DNA of 41,325 bases from Marisimplicoccus sp964437815. GTDB lineage: Bacteria; Bacteroidota; Bacteroidia; Flavobacteriales; Flavobacteriaceae. The DNA lies in contig CAYTIE010000011.1 in NCBI GenBank assembly GCA_964437815.1, positions 1 to 41,325 on the forward strand, in the 5' to 3' direction. The notes under the pieces are model-generated. The model saw only the letters and a program-made list of their open reading frames with translations. It did no database searches and was not told the origin of the DNA. The position numbers were made by a program, and so were the translations under genes. Shown here piece by piece: positions 8,520-17,013 of this stretch (position 1 is its first letter; each line of letters opens with the position of its first letter).

Positions 8520-10250
8520 TTAACTTTTAAGTTGTTTAAAAACGGATTTCCCTTTAACTTTTCCCAATAATTTTATAAGATCTTTTTCTGAAGCTTGCTG
8601 AATTCTCTGAAAGGATTTAAATTGAGATAATAGTAATTTGCTTGTTTTGGGGCCTACACCTTCTAATTTATCAACTTGAGATTCAAAAGCATTTTTACTT
8701 CTTTGCTTTCTGTGAAAATTAATTGCAAATCTATGTGCTTCATTTCTTAGTTGTTGAATTAGTTTAAGAGTTTCAGATGTTTTATTTATATAAAGAGGAA
8801 GCTTATCTCCTGGAACAAAAATTTCTTCAAGTTTTTTTGCAATTCCAATAATTGCAACTTTTTTTTCCAGTCCAAGCTTAACAATACTTTTACGACCTGC
8901 AGATAATTGACCTTTACCACCATCTACTATGATTAAATCTGGCAAGCTCTTTTTTTCTTTGGTTAACCTTTTTAATCTTCGATACACGACTTGTTCCATA
9001 GAAGCAAAATCATCAGGGCCTTCAATATCATTTATTTTATAAAGCCTATAATCTTTTTTTGATGGCTTAGCATTTTTAAAAACTACACAAGAACTGACAG
9101 CGTTTGTGCCCATTAAATTTGAGTTATCAAAACATTCTATATGGTAAGGGAGTTTTTTTAACTTAAGATCTAACCTAGCTTGTGACAATATTCTTTCAAT
9201 GTGAGCTTCTGGGTCTACTATTTTAAGCTGTTTTAATTTATCTATTCTAAAGAATTTTGCATTCCTTAGAGAAAGATCAACCAAACTTTTTTTGTCACCA
9301 GTTTTTGGAACAGTTACTTTAAAAGACTTTCCTAAATTTATTTTGAATGGCACACATATTTCCGAAGAGTTTGATAAGAATCTTTGTTTGATTTCTATAA
9401 TTGCTATTTGCAGAAGTTCTTCATCTGATTCATTTAGTCTTTTTTTAATTTCCATTGTATGAGAAGCAATAATAGATCCATATGATACCTGAAGAAAGTT
9501 AACAAAAGCATATGATTTATCAGAAATTATAGAGAATATATCAATGTTATTTACCTTAGGGCTCACGACTGTTGATTTAGCCTGATAATTTAAAAGAATT
9601 TCAAGCTTTTCTTTTACTTCATTAGCCTTTTCAAATTCCATTGAATCAGACAACATTTTCATTTCTGCTTTAAACTTATTTGTTGATGATTTAAAATTTC
9701 CCTTAATCATGGACCGAATTGACTCTATGTTTTTTTCGAACTGCTCAATAATATTTTCATTAGACTCTTTTTTTAATAAATGATTTAAATCATGATTCAA
9801 AAAAGGGTATAGATCTTTTATAAGCTTTATTAGAAATTTTACACTATGTATGCTAGTAAATGGACCAAAATATTCACCATCTTTTTTATTTATTTTTCTA
9901 GTATAAAAAATTTTTGGTACAGGATATTTAGAAATGCATATCCAGGGATATGTTTTACCATCTTTTAGCTGTACATTATATTTGGGCTGATGTTTTTTAA
10001 TTAATGAGTTCTCAAGCAAGAGCGCATCCATTTCAGTGTCTACAACTATTGTTTCAATTTTATCTATATTTTTTACTAATAGCTTCAGCTTATTGTTATC
10101 ATGATTTTTTGAAAAATATGAGGCGGCTCTTTTCTTAAGATTTTTAGCTTTTCCAATATATATAATAACCCCTTCTTTATTGAAAAACTGATACACACCA
10201 GGTAAAGCTGGCAACGACTTAACTTGAATTTTAATTGAGCTTGTTTTCAC
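8520..10250 (-). CDS. uvrC: excinuclease ABC subunit C
   Basis: UvrC makes the dual incisions of nucleotide excision repair after UvrA/UvrB damage recognition. The 576-residue protein has the full architecture. An N-terminal GIY-YIG nuclease (PGVYQFF...IIYIGKAKNLKKR, residues 17-47) makes the 3' incision. A central UVR motif (near 195-230) contacts UvrB. The RNase H-like EndoV domain (HIECFDNSNLMGTNAVSS; DLIIVDGGKGQL, near 364-455) makes the 5' incision. A helix-hairpin-helix region (LEGVGPKTSKLLL) lies near the C-terminus. No internal Met precedes the nuclease motif, so the annotated start is the only reasonable one. It is divergent from the folate gene, with 48 bases between the starts. Confidence 0.97.
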   Translation of the reverse strand: MKTSSIKIQVKSLPALPGVYQFFNKEGVIIYIGKAKNLKKRAASYFSKNHDNNKLKLLVKNIDKIETIVVDTEMDALLLENSLIKKHQPKYNVQLKDGKTYPWICISKYPVPKIFYTRKINKKDGEYFGPFTSIHSVKFLIKLIKDLYPFLNHDLNHLLKKESNENIIEQFEKNIESIRSMIKGNFKSSTNKFKAEMKMLSDSMEFEKANEVKEKLEILLNYQAKSTVVSPKVNNIDIFSIISDKSYAFVNFLQVSYGSIIASHTMEIKKRLNESDEELLQIAIIEIKQRFLSNSSEICVPFKINLGKSFKVTVPKTGDKKSLVDLSLRNAKFFRIDKLKQLKIVDPEAHIERILSQARLDLKLKKLPYHIECFDNSNLMGTNAVSSCVVFKNAKPSKKDYRLYKINDIEGPDDFASMEQVVYRRLKRLTKEKKSLPDLIIVDGGKGQLSAGRKSIVKLGLEKKVAIIGIAKKLEEIFVPGDKLPLYINKTSETLKLIQQLRNEAHRFAINFHRKQRSKNAFESQVDKLEGVGPKTSKLLLSQFKSFQRIQQASEKDLIKLLGKVKGKSVFKQLKS

Positions 10251-10255
10251 TTAAG

Positions 10256-10263
10256 CAAAATTA
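10256..10263 (-). promoter_or_regulatory. candidate -7 box for uvrC
   Basis: TAATTTTG on the minus strand fits the Bacteroidota -7 consensus TAnnTTTG. A TTTG that could serve as the -33 element lies 22 bases further upstream (10286-10289 on the minus strand). The box ends only 5 bases before the uvrC start codon, so the transcript would have almost no leader. This makes the call tentative. Confidence 0.4.
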
Positions 10264-10298
10264 ACTCTATTTTTAGTTTTTTAAACAAAGAGTCTTTA

Positions 10299-10874
10299 AT
10301 GAATAAGGATAAAAAATTTTATCGTATAAAATATAAAGAATTAAGGATACAATTATCACAAAAGGAGGTGAGTAATTATAGTGATAAAATTTTTTCTCTT
10401 ATTAAGCAAATGCCTCTATGGGAGAAAAAAACATTCCATTTGTTTATTAGTTCTAAACATAAAAAAGAAGTCGAAACTAATAAAATACTTTCTTATTTAT
10501 ATAGTCTAAATAAGATTGTTGCTACATCAAAAATTCTTTCGAATAGAGATTTAGTTCATTTACGAATAAATAAGCAAACAAAATATATTGAAAATAAATT
10601 TAACATTTTAGAACCTGATTCTTCAGAAGAGGTCTTGCCTAGTGAGCTTGATGTTATTTTTATCCCATTGTTATGTTTTGATAAACAAGGAAATAGGGTT
10701 GGGTATGGAGGCGGCTACTATGATAAATTTCTTTCTAAGACAAACAAAAAATCTTTAAAGATTGGATTGTCTTTTTTTGAACCTGTAGACCAGATCGAAG
10801 GAATTCATAACATTGATATTACTTTAGATATTTGTGTAACGCCAGAAAAAGTTTATAATTTTAAAACCTATTAG
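10299..10874 (+). CDS. 5-formyltetrahydrofolate cyclo-ligase
   Basis: It converts 5-formyl-THF to 5,10-methenyl-THF using ATP, salvaging folate in one-carbon metabolism (cytosol). The 191-residue protein is of family length. It carries the hallmark GYGGGYYDKFL near residue 144, preceded by LDVIFIPLLCFDKQGNRVG, and ends with the family's DI.LDICVTPEKVYNF strand. The N-terminal K-rich segment (KKFYRIKYKELRIQL) matches the family's start. It is divergent from uvrC and overlaps the convergent lspA by 4 bases at its 3' end. The usual gene names (ygfA/fau/MTHFS) vary, so none is given. Confidence 0.94.
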   Translation: MNKDKKFYRIKYKELRIQLSQKEVSNYSDKIFSLIKQMPLWEKKTFHLFISSKHKKEVETNKILSYLYSLNKIVATSKILSNRDLVHLRINKQTKYIENKFNILEPDSSEEVLPSELDVIFIPLLCFDKQGNRVGYGGGYYDKFLSKTNKKSLKIGLSFFEPVDQIEGIHNIDITLDICVTPEKVYNFKTY

Positions 10875-11509
10875 TAACTGAATCTTTTGTTAAAAAAAAT
10901 CAAGATTAAGATACCGGTACTAATATATGCATCAGCAAAATTAAAAACGTATTCAAAAAAAGTAAACGACTCTCCTCCAATAAATGGAAGCCATTGTGGC
11001 CAAATCCAAGTAGCAATAGGAAATTGTAACATATCAACTACATTACCAAAAAATAACGGGGCATAACCTATCTCAGGCAAAAATGTAGCTACTTGACCAT
11101 AACTACTAGAAAACCATTGACCGTAAAAAACCGAATCTATAATATTTCCTAAGGCTCCTGCAAAAATTAGACATAATGTAAACTTTAATAGATTCGACTT
11201 ATTATTTTTTAATGTGCTTACTAACCAGTAGCCAATACCTAAAACAGCAATTAATCTGAATATAGTTAAGCTTAACTTTGCTGAATATTCGTCAAGGAAA
11301 GGCAATATGTTGTTTAGTCTTGCACCCATAGCCATTCCCTCATTTTCAATAAATAGTAGTTTAAAAAATCCAAGGTCTATTATTGCAGGCTCATTATACA
11401 AAGTAAGAGGGAAATTAAGTTTGATATAGAATTTAATTAATTGATCAAATAACACTAGCAGGAGAACAAAAACAAATGCTTTTTTGATATCTAATTTCTT
11501 TCTAATCAA
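10871..11509 (-). CDS. lspA: lipoprotein signal peptidase (signal peptidase II)
   Basis: LspA is an inner-membrane aspartyl protease that removes the signal peptide of prolipoproteins after Cys lipidation; two of its likely substrates are in this window (the M23 and DUF4270 lipoproteins). The 212-residue protein has about four membrane helices. Both catalytic Asp motifs are visible: GALGNIIDS near residue 120 and FNFADAYISTG near 190. The extra length between them (FGNVVDMLQFPIATWIWPQWLPFIGG) is the extended periplasmic loop common in Bacteroidota LspA. It follows the DksA-like gene and ileS on the same strand, an arrangement I recognise as conserved in flavobacteria. Confidence 0.96.
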   Translation of the reverse strand: MIRKKLDIKKAFVFVLLLVLFDQLIKFYIKLNFPLTLYNEPAIIDLGFFKLLFIENEGMAMGARLNNILPFLDEYSAKLSLTIFRLIAVLGIGYWLVSTLKNNKSNLLKFTLCLIFAGALGNIIDSVFYGQWFSSSYGQVATFLPEIGYAPLFFGNVVDMLQFPIATWIWPQWLPFIGGESFTFFEYVFNFADAYISTGILILIFFNKRFSY

Positions 11510-11528
11510 TTGAATCGAATATAATTTA

Positions 11529-11912
11529 TTAATTCTGCATATTCTTTGCCTCTATGCTTAAAGTAGCATGTGGGACAATCATTAACCTTTTTTTCTTAAT
11601 CAATTTTCCTGTGATTCTACATACTCCATATGTCTTGTTTTCGATTCTAATTAATGCGTTTTTCAAATCTCTGATGAATTTCTCCTGTCTAAGAGCAAGT
11701 TGAGTATTTGCTTCTTTAGACATTGTTTCTGATCCTTCTTCAAAAGCTTTAAATGTTGGAGAAGTATCATCAGTTCCATTGTCACTATCATTCATATATG
11801 CACTCTTTAACAGCTCAAGATCTTGTTTTGCCTGATCAATTTTTTTTGTAATAAGCTTTTTAAATCTTTCTAATTCTTTGTCTGTATATCTGCTTTTTGT
11901 CTTCCTTTTCAT
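11529..11912 (-). CDS. TraR/DksA-family protein with degenerate zinc finger
   Basis: This is a 127-residue relative of DksA, which in other bacteria binds RNA polymerase with ppGpp to tune transcription. The N-terminal half is a charged coiled coil (residues 8-45, ELERFKKLITKKIDQAKQDLELL). The C-terminal globule keeps the family pattern YGVCRITGKLI...VPHATLSIEAK. Of the four zinc-binding Cys of classical DksA (CxxC...CxxC), only one remains: the pairs read CRIT and SIEA. Such loss is, to my knowledge, usual in the Bacteroidota version. It starts one base after the ileS stop and precedes lspA by 19 bases. Its regulatory target cannot be deduced. Confidence 0.88.
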   Translation of the reverse strand: MKRKTKSRYTDKELERFKKLITKKIDQAKQDLELLKSAYMNDSDNGTDDTSPTFKAFEEGSETMSKEANTQLALRQEKFIRDLKNALIRIENKTYGVCRITGKLIKKKRLMIVPHATLSIEAKNMQN

Positions 11913-11913
11913 A

Positions 11914-14466
11914 TTAAACTTTACTTAAATTAATAACTGTTTTTATTCCATCAAATTCAATGGTTTTATCATTTTTGTCAAAATCATCGCTAAAATATAA
12001 TTTTGTTGCTAGAATTTCACTTAAAATGTAATTTAAATTATTTTTTATTGGTGATATTAACTTAGNNNNNNNNNNNNNNNNNNNNNNNNNNNNNNNNNNN
12101 NNNNNNNNNNNNNNNNNNNNNNNNNNNNNNNNNNNNNNNNNNNNNNNNNNNNNNNNNNNNNNNNNTAGAATACATTCAAATAATGTTTGATATGCAGATA
12201 TTTTATCTTGATTATACTCTCCTTTCCAAAACCTTCTTCTAGACAACCTAACATACCAATTACTTAGTTTTTCTTGCACAAAATCAGAAATTGCTCTAGC
12301 AGCAGGTGTAGGATCATATTTGTTATATTTATCATCAACAAATGCAATAAGAGAATTTAATTCAGAGATTATCCATTTATCAATTTCTGCGCGATCCTTT
12401 AGCTCTATCTTTTTTTCAGAATAATTAAACCCATCAATATTAGCATAAAGACTAAAAAACGAATAGACATTATGAAGAGTACCAAAAAATTTTCTATTAA
12501 CTTCTGACAGACCCTCCTCGTTAAATTTTAAATTATCCCATGGATTAGAATTATACATTAGATACCACCTTGTTGAATCAGCACCATAAGTATTTAATGT
12601 TTTAAAAGGGTCAATTGTATTACCAAGTCTTTTGGACATTTTTTGACCCTCTTTATCCAATATCAGGCCATTTGAAATTACATTTTTATATGCTATAGAG
12701 TCAAATATTAGAGTTGAAATTACATGAAGAGTATAAAACCAACCTCTAGTCTGATCAACACCTTCAGCAATAAAATCAGCAGGAAAGTAATTACCATTGT
12801 CTATTAATTCTTTATTTTCAAAAGGATAATGTAACTGTGCATATGGCATTGAGCCTGAATCAAACCAAACATCAATGATATCATTTTCTCTTATCATCGG
12901 TTCCTTTTTTGAAGAACATAAAATGATTTTATCAATTACATCTTTATGGAGGTCAATTTTGTCATAGTTATCATTACTCATATTTCCAATCTCAAAATTT
13001 TCAAAAGGATTTTCTTTCATAATCCCATGTTTTACAGATAATAAAATTTCTTGAATCAACTCATCTACTGATCCAATTATTTTTTGTTCAGAACCATCAT
13101 GATTTATCCAAATTGGAATTGGCACTCCCCAAAATCTAGATCTTGATAAATTCCAATCATTTGCTTGTTCTAGCCAATTGCCAAACCTACCATCGCCAGT
13201 AGATTTTGGCTGCCAGTTAATCGATTTGTTTAAACTAGCCATCTTTTCTTGATAGTCGCTTACTTTAACAAACCATGATTCCATAGGGTAGTATAAAACA
13301 GGTTTATCTGTTCTCCAGCAATGAGGGTAGGAGTGAGAATATTTTTCAACTTTAAAGGCTAGATTTTCTTCTTTNNNNNNNNNNNNNNNNNNNNNNNNNN
13401 NNNNNNNNNNNNNNNNNNNNNNNNNNNNNNNNNNNNNNNNNNNNNNNNNNNNNNNNNNNNNNNNNNNNNNNNNNGCTTCTGCCCAGATCTGTTCGTATTT
13501 TAAATCAATTAAATCTTTGCCTTTTACCTCTTGACAAATTAAATAAGGAATGTTTTTAGAATTCCCATCAAATTTTTCCAATTCTTTATCTGATCTTACC
13601 TCTTTATAGTTTTTAGAAAAAACATTTTTTATCAAATCATTTGCTAGAACAACAGTTATCGGTTTATAAGTATATTGATTATATGTTTTTATAAAAGAAT
13701 AGGGAATTTTCATGCCAACCGCTAAGGCAGTATTTGAAGGCAGTGTCCAAGGTGTAGTAGTCCAAGCTAAAAAGAAGAAAGGGAAAAGAGACTTTAGGTC
13801 ATCTGACAAATCTTCATCAATACATTTAAATTGAGCAACAATTGAAGTATCAGTAATATTTTTATAGGCTCCTGGTTGATTCAGTTCGTGAGTACTAAGA
13901 CCTGATCCTGCAGCTGGTGAATATGGTTGAATCGTATAACCTTTATATAGAAGATTTTTTTTGTGCAATTGCTTTAACAGCCACCATATTGTCTCCATAT
14001 ATTTAGAAGTATATGTAACATATGGGTCTGACATATCAATCCAAAAGCCCATTAATTCTGTCAAAGATTCCCACTCTGAGGTATATTTCATAACAGCCTT
14101 TTTACATTCTCTATTATAATCCTTAACACTAATCTTATCCCCAATATCATCTTTGGTAATACCAAGTTCCTTTTCTACACCCAATTCTACTGGAAGACCA
14201 TGTGTGTCCCATCCTGCTTTTCTTACCACATTATAGCCCTTAAGTGTTTTATACCTACAGAAGATATCCTTAATTGTTCTTGCCATTACATGATGAATAC
14301 CTGGTTTCCCATTTGCAGACGGAGGCCCTTCATAAAAAATAAAAGAGTCTGCATCTTTTTTATTAAAGCTTTTATTGAATACATCATTACTCTTCCAGAG
14401 CTTTAAGGTATCTCTAGAGATATTATTTAACGATAATTCTTTAACTTCTTTAAATGGCATTATCAT
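11914..14466 (-). CDS. ileS: isoleucyl-tRNA synthetase, interrupted by two assembly gaps
   Basis: IleS charges tRNA-Ile and hydrolyses mischarged valine. Visible class I motifs are the HIGH-region PSANGKPGIHHVMARTIKD near residue 50 and KMSKR (GQKMSKRLGN). The segment KVEKYSHSYPHCWRTDKP is characteristic of IleS. Two 100-N runs interrupt the gene. About 780 residues are visible, whereas Bacteroidota IleS is near 1,100-1,150, so the gaps must hide roughly 350 residues rather than 67. The first (in coding order) removes part of the CP1 editing domain, the second most of the anticodon-binding C-terminal region. The last visible stretch (ILATKLYFSDDF...IKTVINLSKV) resembles the true C-terminus. 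The reading frame happens to continue across both gaps. A second ATG lies two codons downstream at 14460. Confidence 0.95.
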   Translation of the reverse strand: MIMPFKEVKELSLNNISRDTLKLWKSNDVFNKSFNKKDADSFIFYEGPPSANGKPGIHHVMARTIKDIFCRYKTLKGYNVVRKAGWDTHGLPVELGVEKELGITKDDIGDKISVKDYNRECKKAVMKYTSEWESLTELMGFWIDMSDPYVTYTSKYMETIWWLLKQLHKKNLLYKGYTIQPYSPAAGSGLSTHELNQPGAYKNITDTSIVAQFKCIDEDLSDDLKSLFPFFFLAWTTTPWTLPSNTALAVGMKIPYSFIKTYNQYTYKPITVVLANDLIKNVFSKNYKEVRSDKELEKFDGNSKNIPYLICQEVKGKDLIDLKYEQIWAEXXXXXXXXXXXXXXXXXXXXXXXXXXXXXXXXXXKEENLAFKVEKYSHSYPHCWRTDKPVLYYPMESWFVKVSDYQEKMASLNKSINWQPKSTGDGRFGNWLEQANDWNLSRSRFWGVPIPIWINHDGSEQKIIGSVDELIQEILLSVKHGIMKENPFENFEIGNMSNDNYDKIDLHKDVIDKIILCSSKKEPMIRENDIIDVWFDSGSMPYAQLHYPFENKELIDNGNYFPADFIAEGVDQTRGWFYTLHVISTLIFDSIAYKNVISNGLILDKEGQKMSKRLGNTIDPFKTLNTYGADSTRWYLMYNSNPWDNLKFNEEGLSEVNRKFFGTLHNVYSFFSLYANIDGFNYSEKKIELKDRAEIDKWIISELNSLIAFVDDKYNKYDPTPAARAISDFVQEKLSNWYVRLSRRRFWKGEYNQDKISAYQTLFECILXXXXXXXXXXXXXXXXXXXXXXXXXXXXXXXXXXKLISPIKNNLNYILSEILATKLYFSDDFDKNDKTIEFDGIKTVINLSKV
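12066..12165. other. assembly gap (100 N) inside ileS
   Basis: Exactly 100 N, the conventional filler for a gap of unknown size. It hides the region between the catalytic part and the C-terminus of IleS; by comparison with family length, several hundred bases are probably missing. Confidence 0.97.
13375..13474. other. assembly gap (100 N) in the IleS editing domain
   Basis: Exactly 100 N. The flanking residues (LKYEQIWAE before, KVEKYSHSYPHCWR after) are normally separated by about 130 residues in Bacteroidota IleS, so more than 100 bases are likely missing. Confidence 0.97.
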
Positions 14467-14520
14467 TAGGTATGATAGGCGAAAATAATGATTTTAGCTT
14501 AATTAAAAGAATACAATTCC

Positions 14521-14550
14521 ATAGGATTATAATTTTAGATATAATCCTAT
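14521..14550. repeat. 10-bp perfect inverted repeat over the stop codon of the TonB receptor gene
   Basis: ATAGGATTAT and ATAATCCTAT form a perfect 10-bp stem around a 10-base spacer. The left arm includes the receptor stop codon (14527-14529). On the minus strand the hairpin is followed by GGAATTG and only a weak T run, so it is not a textbook terminator; it could protect the mRNA 3' end or be chance in AT-rich DNA. Confidence 0.5.
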
Positions 14551-17013
14551 TTGCAATGATCGACCAGGGGCAGATATTCCAGAAGCAAAAGATCTATAAT
14601 GATTATCAAAAATATTAGTTAATGCAATGCGAACCTTAACATCTCTAGAAATATCATAATTTGTGTAAACAGAAAAATCTGACCATTTTGGTGTCCCAGC
14701 ATATCTAATTCCCCCGCTATTTTCAATTATTACAGGAGTCTCTTCAAGGCCATCCTCTCCACCTAAACTATAATCTTTAGGACTTTTTTCACCACTGAAT
14801 TTATAAAGAGCGCTTATCTTAATTTTATTTTTAGCGTACTCTCCGGAAATACTTCCAAAAATAGGAGAAATCGAAGGCATAGGTCCATATGCCTCATTTT
14901 CGTCTCCTTTAACGTAGCTTAAACTTCCATTAAATTTTAAAGATTTTGAGAAATATGAAAACCCATCAATTGAAAAGCCATGGATAAACCTATTGCCTAA
15001 ATTTTTATTTGCAATAGTGGCTACTTCTTCTCCATTGTATAAAATTGTTGATTCATTAGGAGTGGTAGTATCAGAAAATATAATAAAGTCATCCCTAACA
15101 ATGTGACGAGAAATAACAGTGGCAAATGTTCTTAAAGACAAATATGTTAATTCATTAAGTGACTTATAGTTTATACCTAAATCAAGATTATACGCATATT
15201 CTGGTTTTAAAAAGGTGTTTGGGACAACAAGGATTCCATTATTCTCTCTAATTTTTCCAATATCATCTATGTTTGGGTTTCTAAAACCACTTGACAACAC
15301 AGTCATTACCTGAAACTTTTTAGAGGGTCTTAAAGTCATAGATAAGGTTGTGGTTAATGCACTTGAATTAAGTTTGACATTTGATAGTTGTGCATTTATT
15401 GAGGCAGATTCTTTCCAACTAGCACGCAAACCAGTATAAGTTAACCTAGTCCCTGCATTAAAAGTAAAAAAATCATTCATGTTCCATGTCCAATTAACAT
15501 ACATTGCAAAACTTTTATAGGAACTCCCATCACTAGGATACCTTGTAGGAATATTTGATTTAGGCCCTAAGTCTAAAATTTCACTGCCATTAATTACAAT
15601 ATTTTGACTATACGCATTTGATCTAACACTGTTGATAGCTCCTTCAATTCCATAGGAAACAGCATGACCCTTATCAAATGATGTATCGAAATCTCCATTA
15701 AGGCTAAAGAGATTAACTTTTTCAAGCTGTGAAGATCTAACTAGACTGTTAAACTTTCTGTTAATTCTAGATTCCTCAACCATCTGATAAGCTAGTGTAA
15801 CCCTACCTCTTTTTAATAGAGGGTCTTGGGAGAAGAATTTAAGACTAGGGGAAATTAATAATCTTTTTTGAGGACCATAGTACCATTCGCTAAATTTTAA
15901 TTGACTATTTGTCCCCTCACTTAATTTATCATATCTGTCAATATCTGAAGACTCTGAATATTGAATATTTAGGTTTAGTAAATTTTGATATGGTAGTTTA
16001 AAAAGGAATTTTTGAAAAAAATCTATTTGACTATAATCAGTGTTTTGTTGGAGATTAGGGTCTTTATTAAGACTTGAGTTTTCTTTGAATTTATATCTCG
16101 AATTTTCAGAATAATAATTATTCAAACCCCAGTTTTCATAACCGTGTTGTCTTCTTTCACCCATTTTTATATTGCCAAACTTTGATATTGATATTGTACT
16201 AAAAACCCCCCATGTTGCTTCACTATAATTAGTTGAAAAGCTATTCGAAAAGCTAGAATTTGCAGTATTAAAATTAGAAGAGAAAGAGCTTTTAATCTTA
16301 ACTGAATCTTTAATAGTAGGAGTTTTTGTATAATAATGGACCACTCCTCCAAGAGCATCTGACCCATATCCAACAGAGGAAGATCCATAAATTATTTCAA
16401 CCCGATCAATATTGTTTGGATTAATAGTTATAGCGTTTTGAAGATGTCCAGATCTGTATATTGCATTATTCATTCTAACACCATCTACAACAATAAGAAC
16501 CCGATTAGCTTCAAACCCTCTGATTACTGGACTTCCACCTCCACCTTGCGACTTTTGAATTCTTATACCTGGGCTTAATTCAAGCATTTCTGCCCCTGAT
16601 GAAGGAGCCGTTAAGTATAGGTCTTGAGCTTTAATTACAGATACTTTTTCTGCAATTTCATTAGCGTTTGACTCAGATCTAGCAACAGATAGGATTACCT
16701 CATCTAGATATTGACTTTGAGCATCCAAATAAATATCAAATGAATTATTTATAAATTCAGAAAGTTGTATTTCTAAAAGTTTATAACCAAGAAGTTGAAA
16801 ATAGACTATTTCATCTGCTGAAAAGTTTGATAATGAAGCCTGTCCTTGATCATTTGTGATAATTGAATTTGTTTTAGATTTATTATATATATATACGTTG
16901 GGCAAAGAAGCTGAAGTTTTGGAATCTCTAACGGTAATTTCTTGAGAGAAAACATGCGCTAGAGACAAAATAAAACAAAGCGCTAGGTTAACTATTTTAT
17001 TTAAATACTTCAT
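14527..17013 (-). CDS. TonB-dependent receptor with N-terminal carboxypeptidase-like domain
   Basis: This is an outer-membrane receptor of 828 residues from the preferred start. The ATG at 17013 begins MKYLNKIVNLALCFILSLAHVFSQ, a proper signal peptide; the longer reading from 17073 adds 20 residues without signal character and would lie further into recO. After the signal come a carboxypeptidase-regulatory-like beta domain (ITVRDSKTSASLPNVYIYN..., residues about 25-95), the plug (SPVIRGFEANRVLIVVDGVRMNNAIYRSGHLQNA), and the barrel, ending in LQIGLYLKL. The plug wording resembles haem/cobalamin-type receptors (HmuR/BtuB-like), but the ligand is not proven. Its start overlaps the end of recO by 17 bases, and ileS follows. 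This recO / receptor / ileS order looks conserved in flavobacteria. Confidence 0.9.
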   Translation of the reverse strand: MKYLNKIVNLALCFILSLAHVFSQEITVRDSKTSASLPNVYIYNKSKTNSIITNDQGQASLSNFSADEIVYFQLLGYKLLEIQLSEFINNSFDIYLDAQSQYLDEVILSVARSESNANEIAEKVSVIKAQDLYLTAPSSGAEMLELSPGIRIQKSQGGGGSPVIRGFEANRVLIVVDGVRMNNAIYRSGHLQNAITINPNNIDRVEIIYGSSSVGYGSDALGGVVHYYTKTPTIKDSVKIKSSFSSNFNTANSSFSNSFSTNYSEATWGVFSTISISKFGNIKMGERRQHGYENWGLNNYYSENSRYKFKENSSLNKDPNLQQNTDYSQIDFFQKFLFKLPYQNLLNLNIQYSESSDIDRYDKLSEGTNSQLKFSEWYYGPQKRLLISPSLKFFSQDPLLKRGRVTLAYQMVEESRINRKFNSLVRSSQLEKVNLFSLNGDFDTSFDKGHAVSYGIEGAINSVRSNAYSQNIVINGSEILDLGPKSNIPTRYPSDGSSYKSFAMYVNWTWNMNDFFTFNAGTRLTYTGLRASWKESASINAQLSNVKLNSSALTTTLSMTLRPSKKFQVMTVLSSGFRNPNIDDIGKIRENNGILVVPNTFLKPEYAYNLDLGINYKSLNELTYLSLRTFATVISRHIVRDDFIIFSDTTTPNESTILYNGEEVATIANKNLGNRFIHGFSIDGFSYFSKSLKFNGSLSYVKGDENEAYGPMPSISPIFGSISGEYAKNKIKISALYKFSGEKSPKDYSLGGEDGLEETPVIIENSGGIRYAGTPKWSDFSVYTNYDISRDVKVRIALTNIFDNHYRSFASGISAPGRSLQIGLYLKL

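Noticed and set aside
10361..10371. A perfect Shine-Dalgarno-like word AAAGGAGGTGA
   Set aside because: It lies inside the coding sequence of the 5-formyl-THF cyclo-ligase (Lys-Glu-Val codons); the following GTG is out of frame and opens no credible gene.
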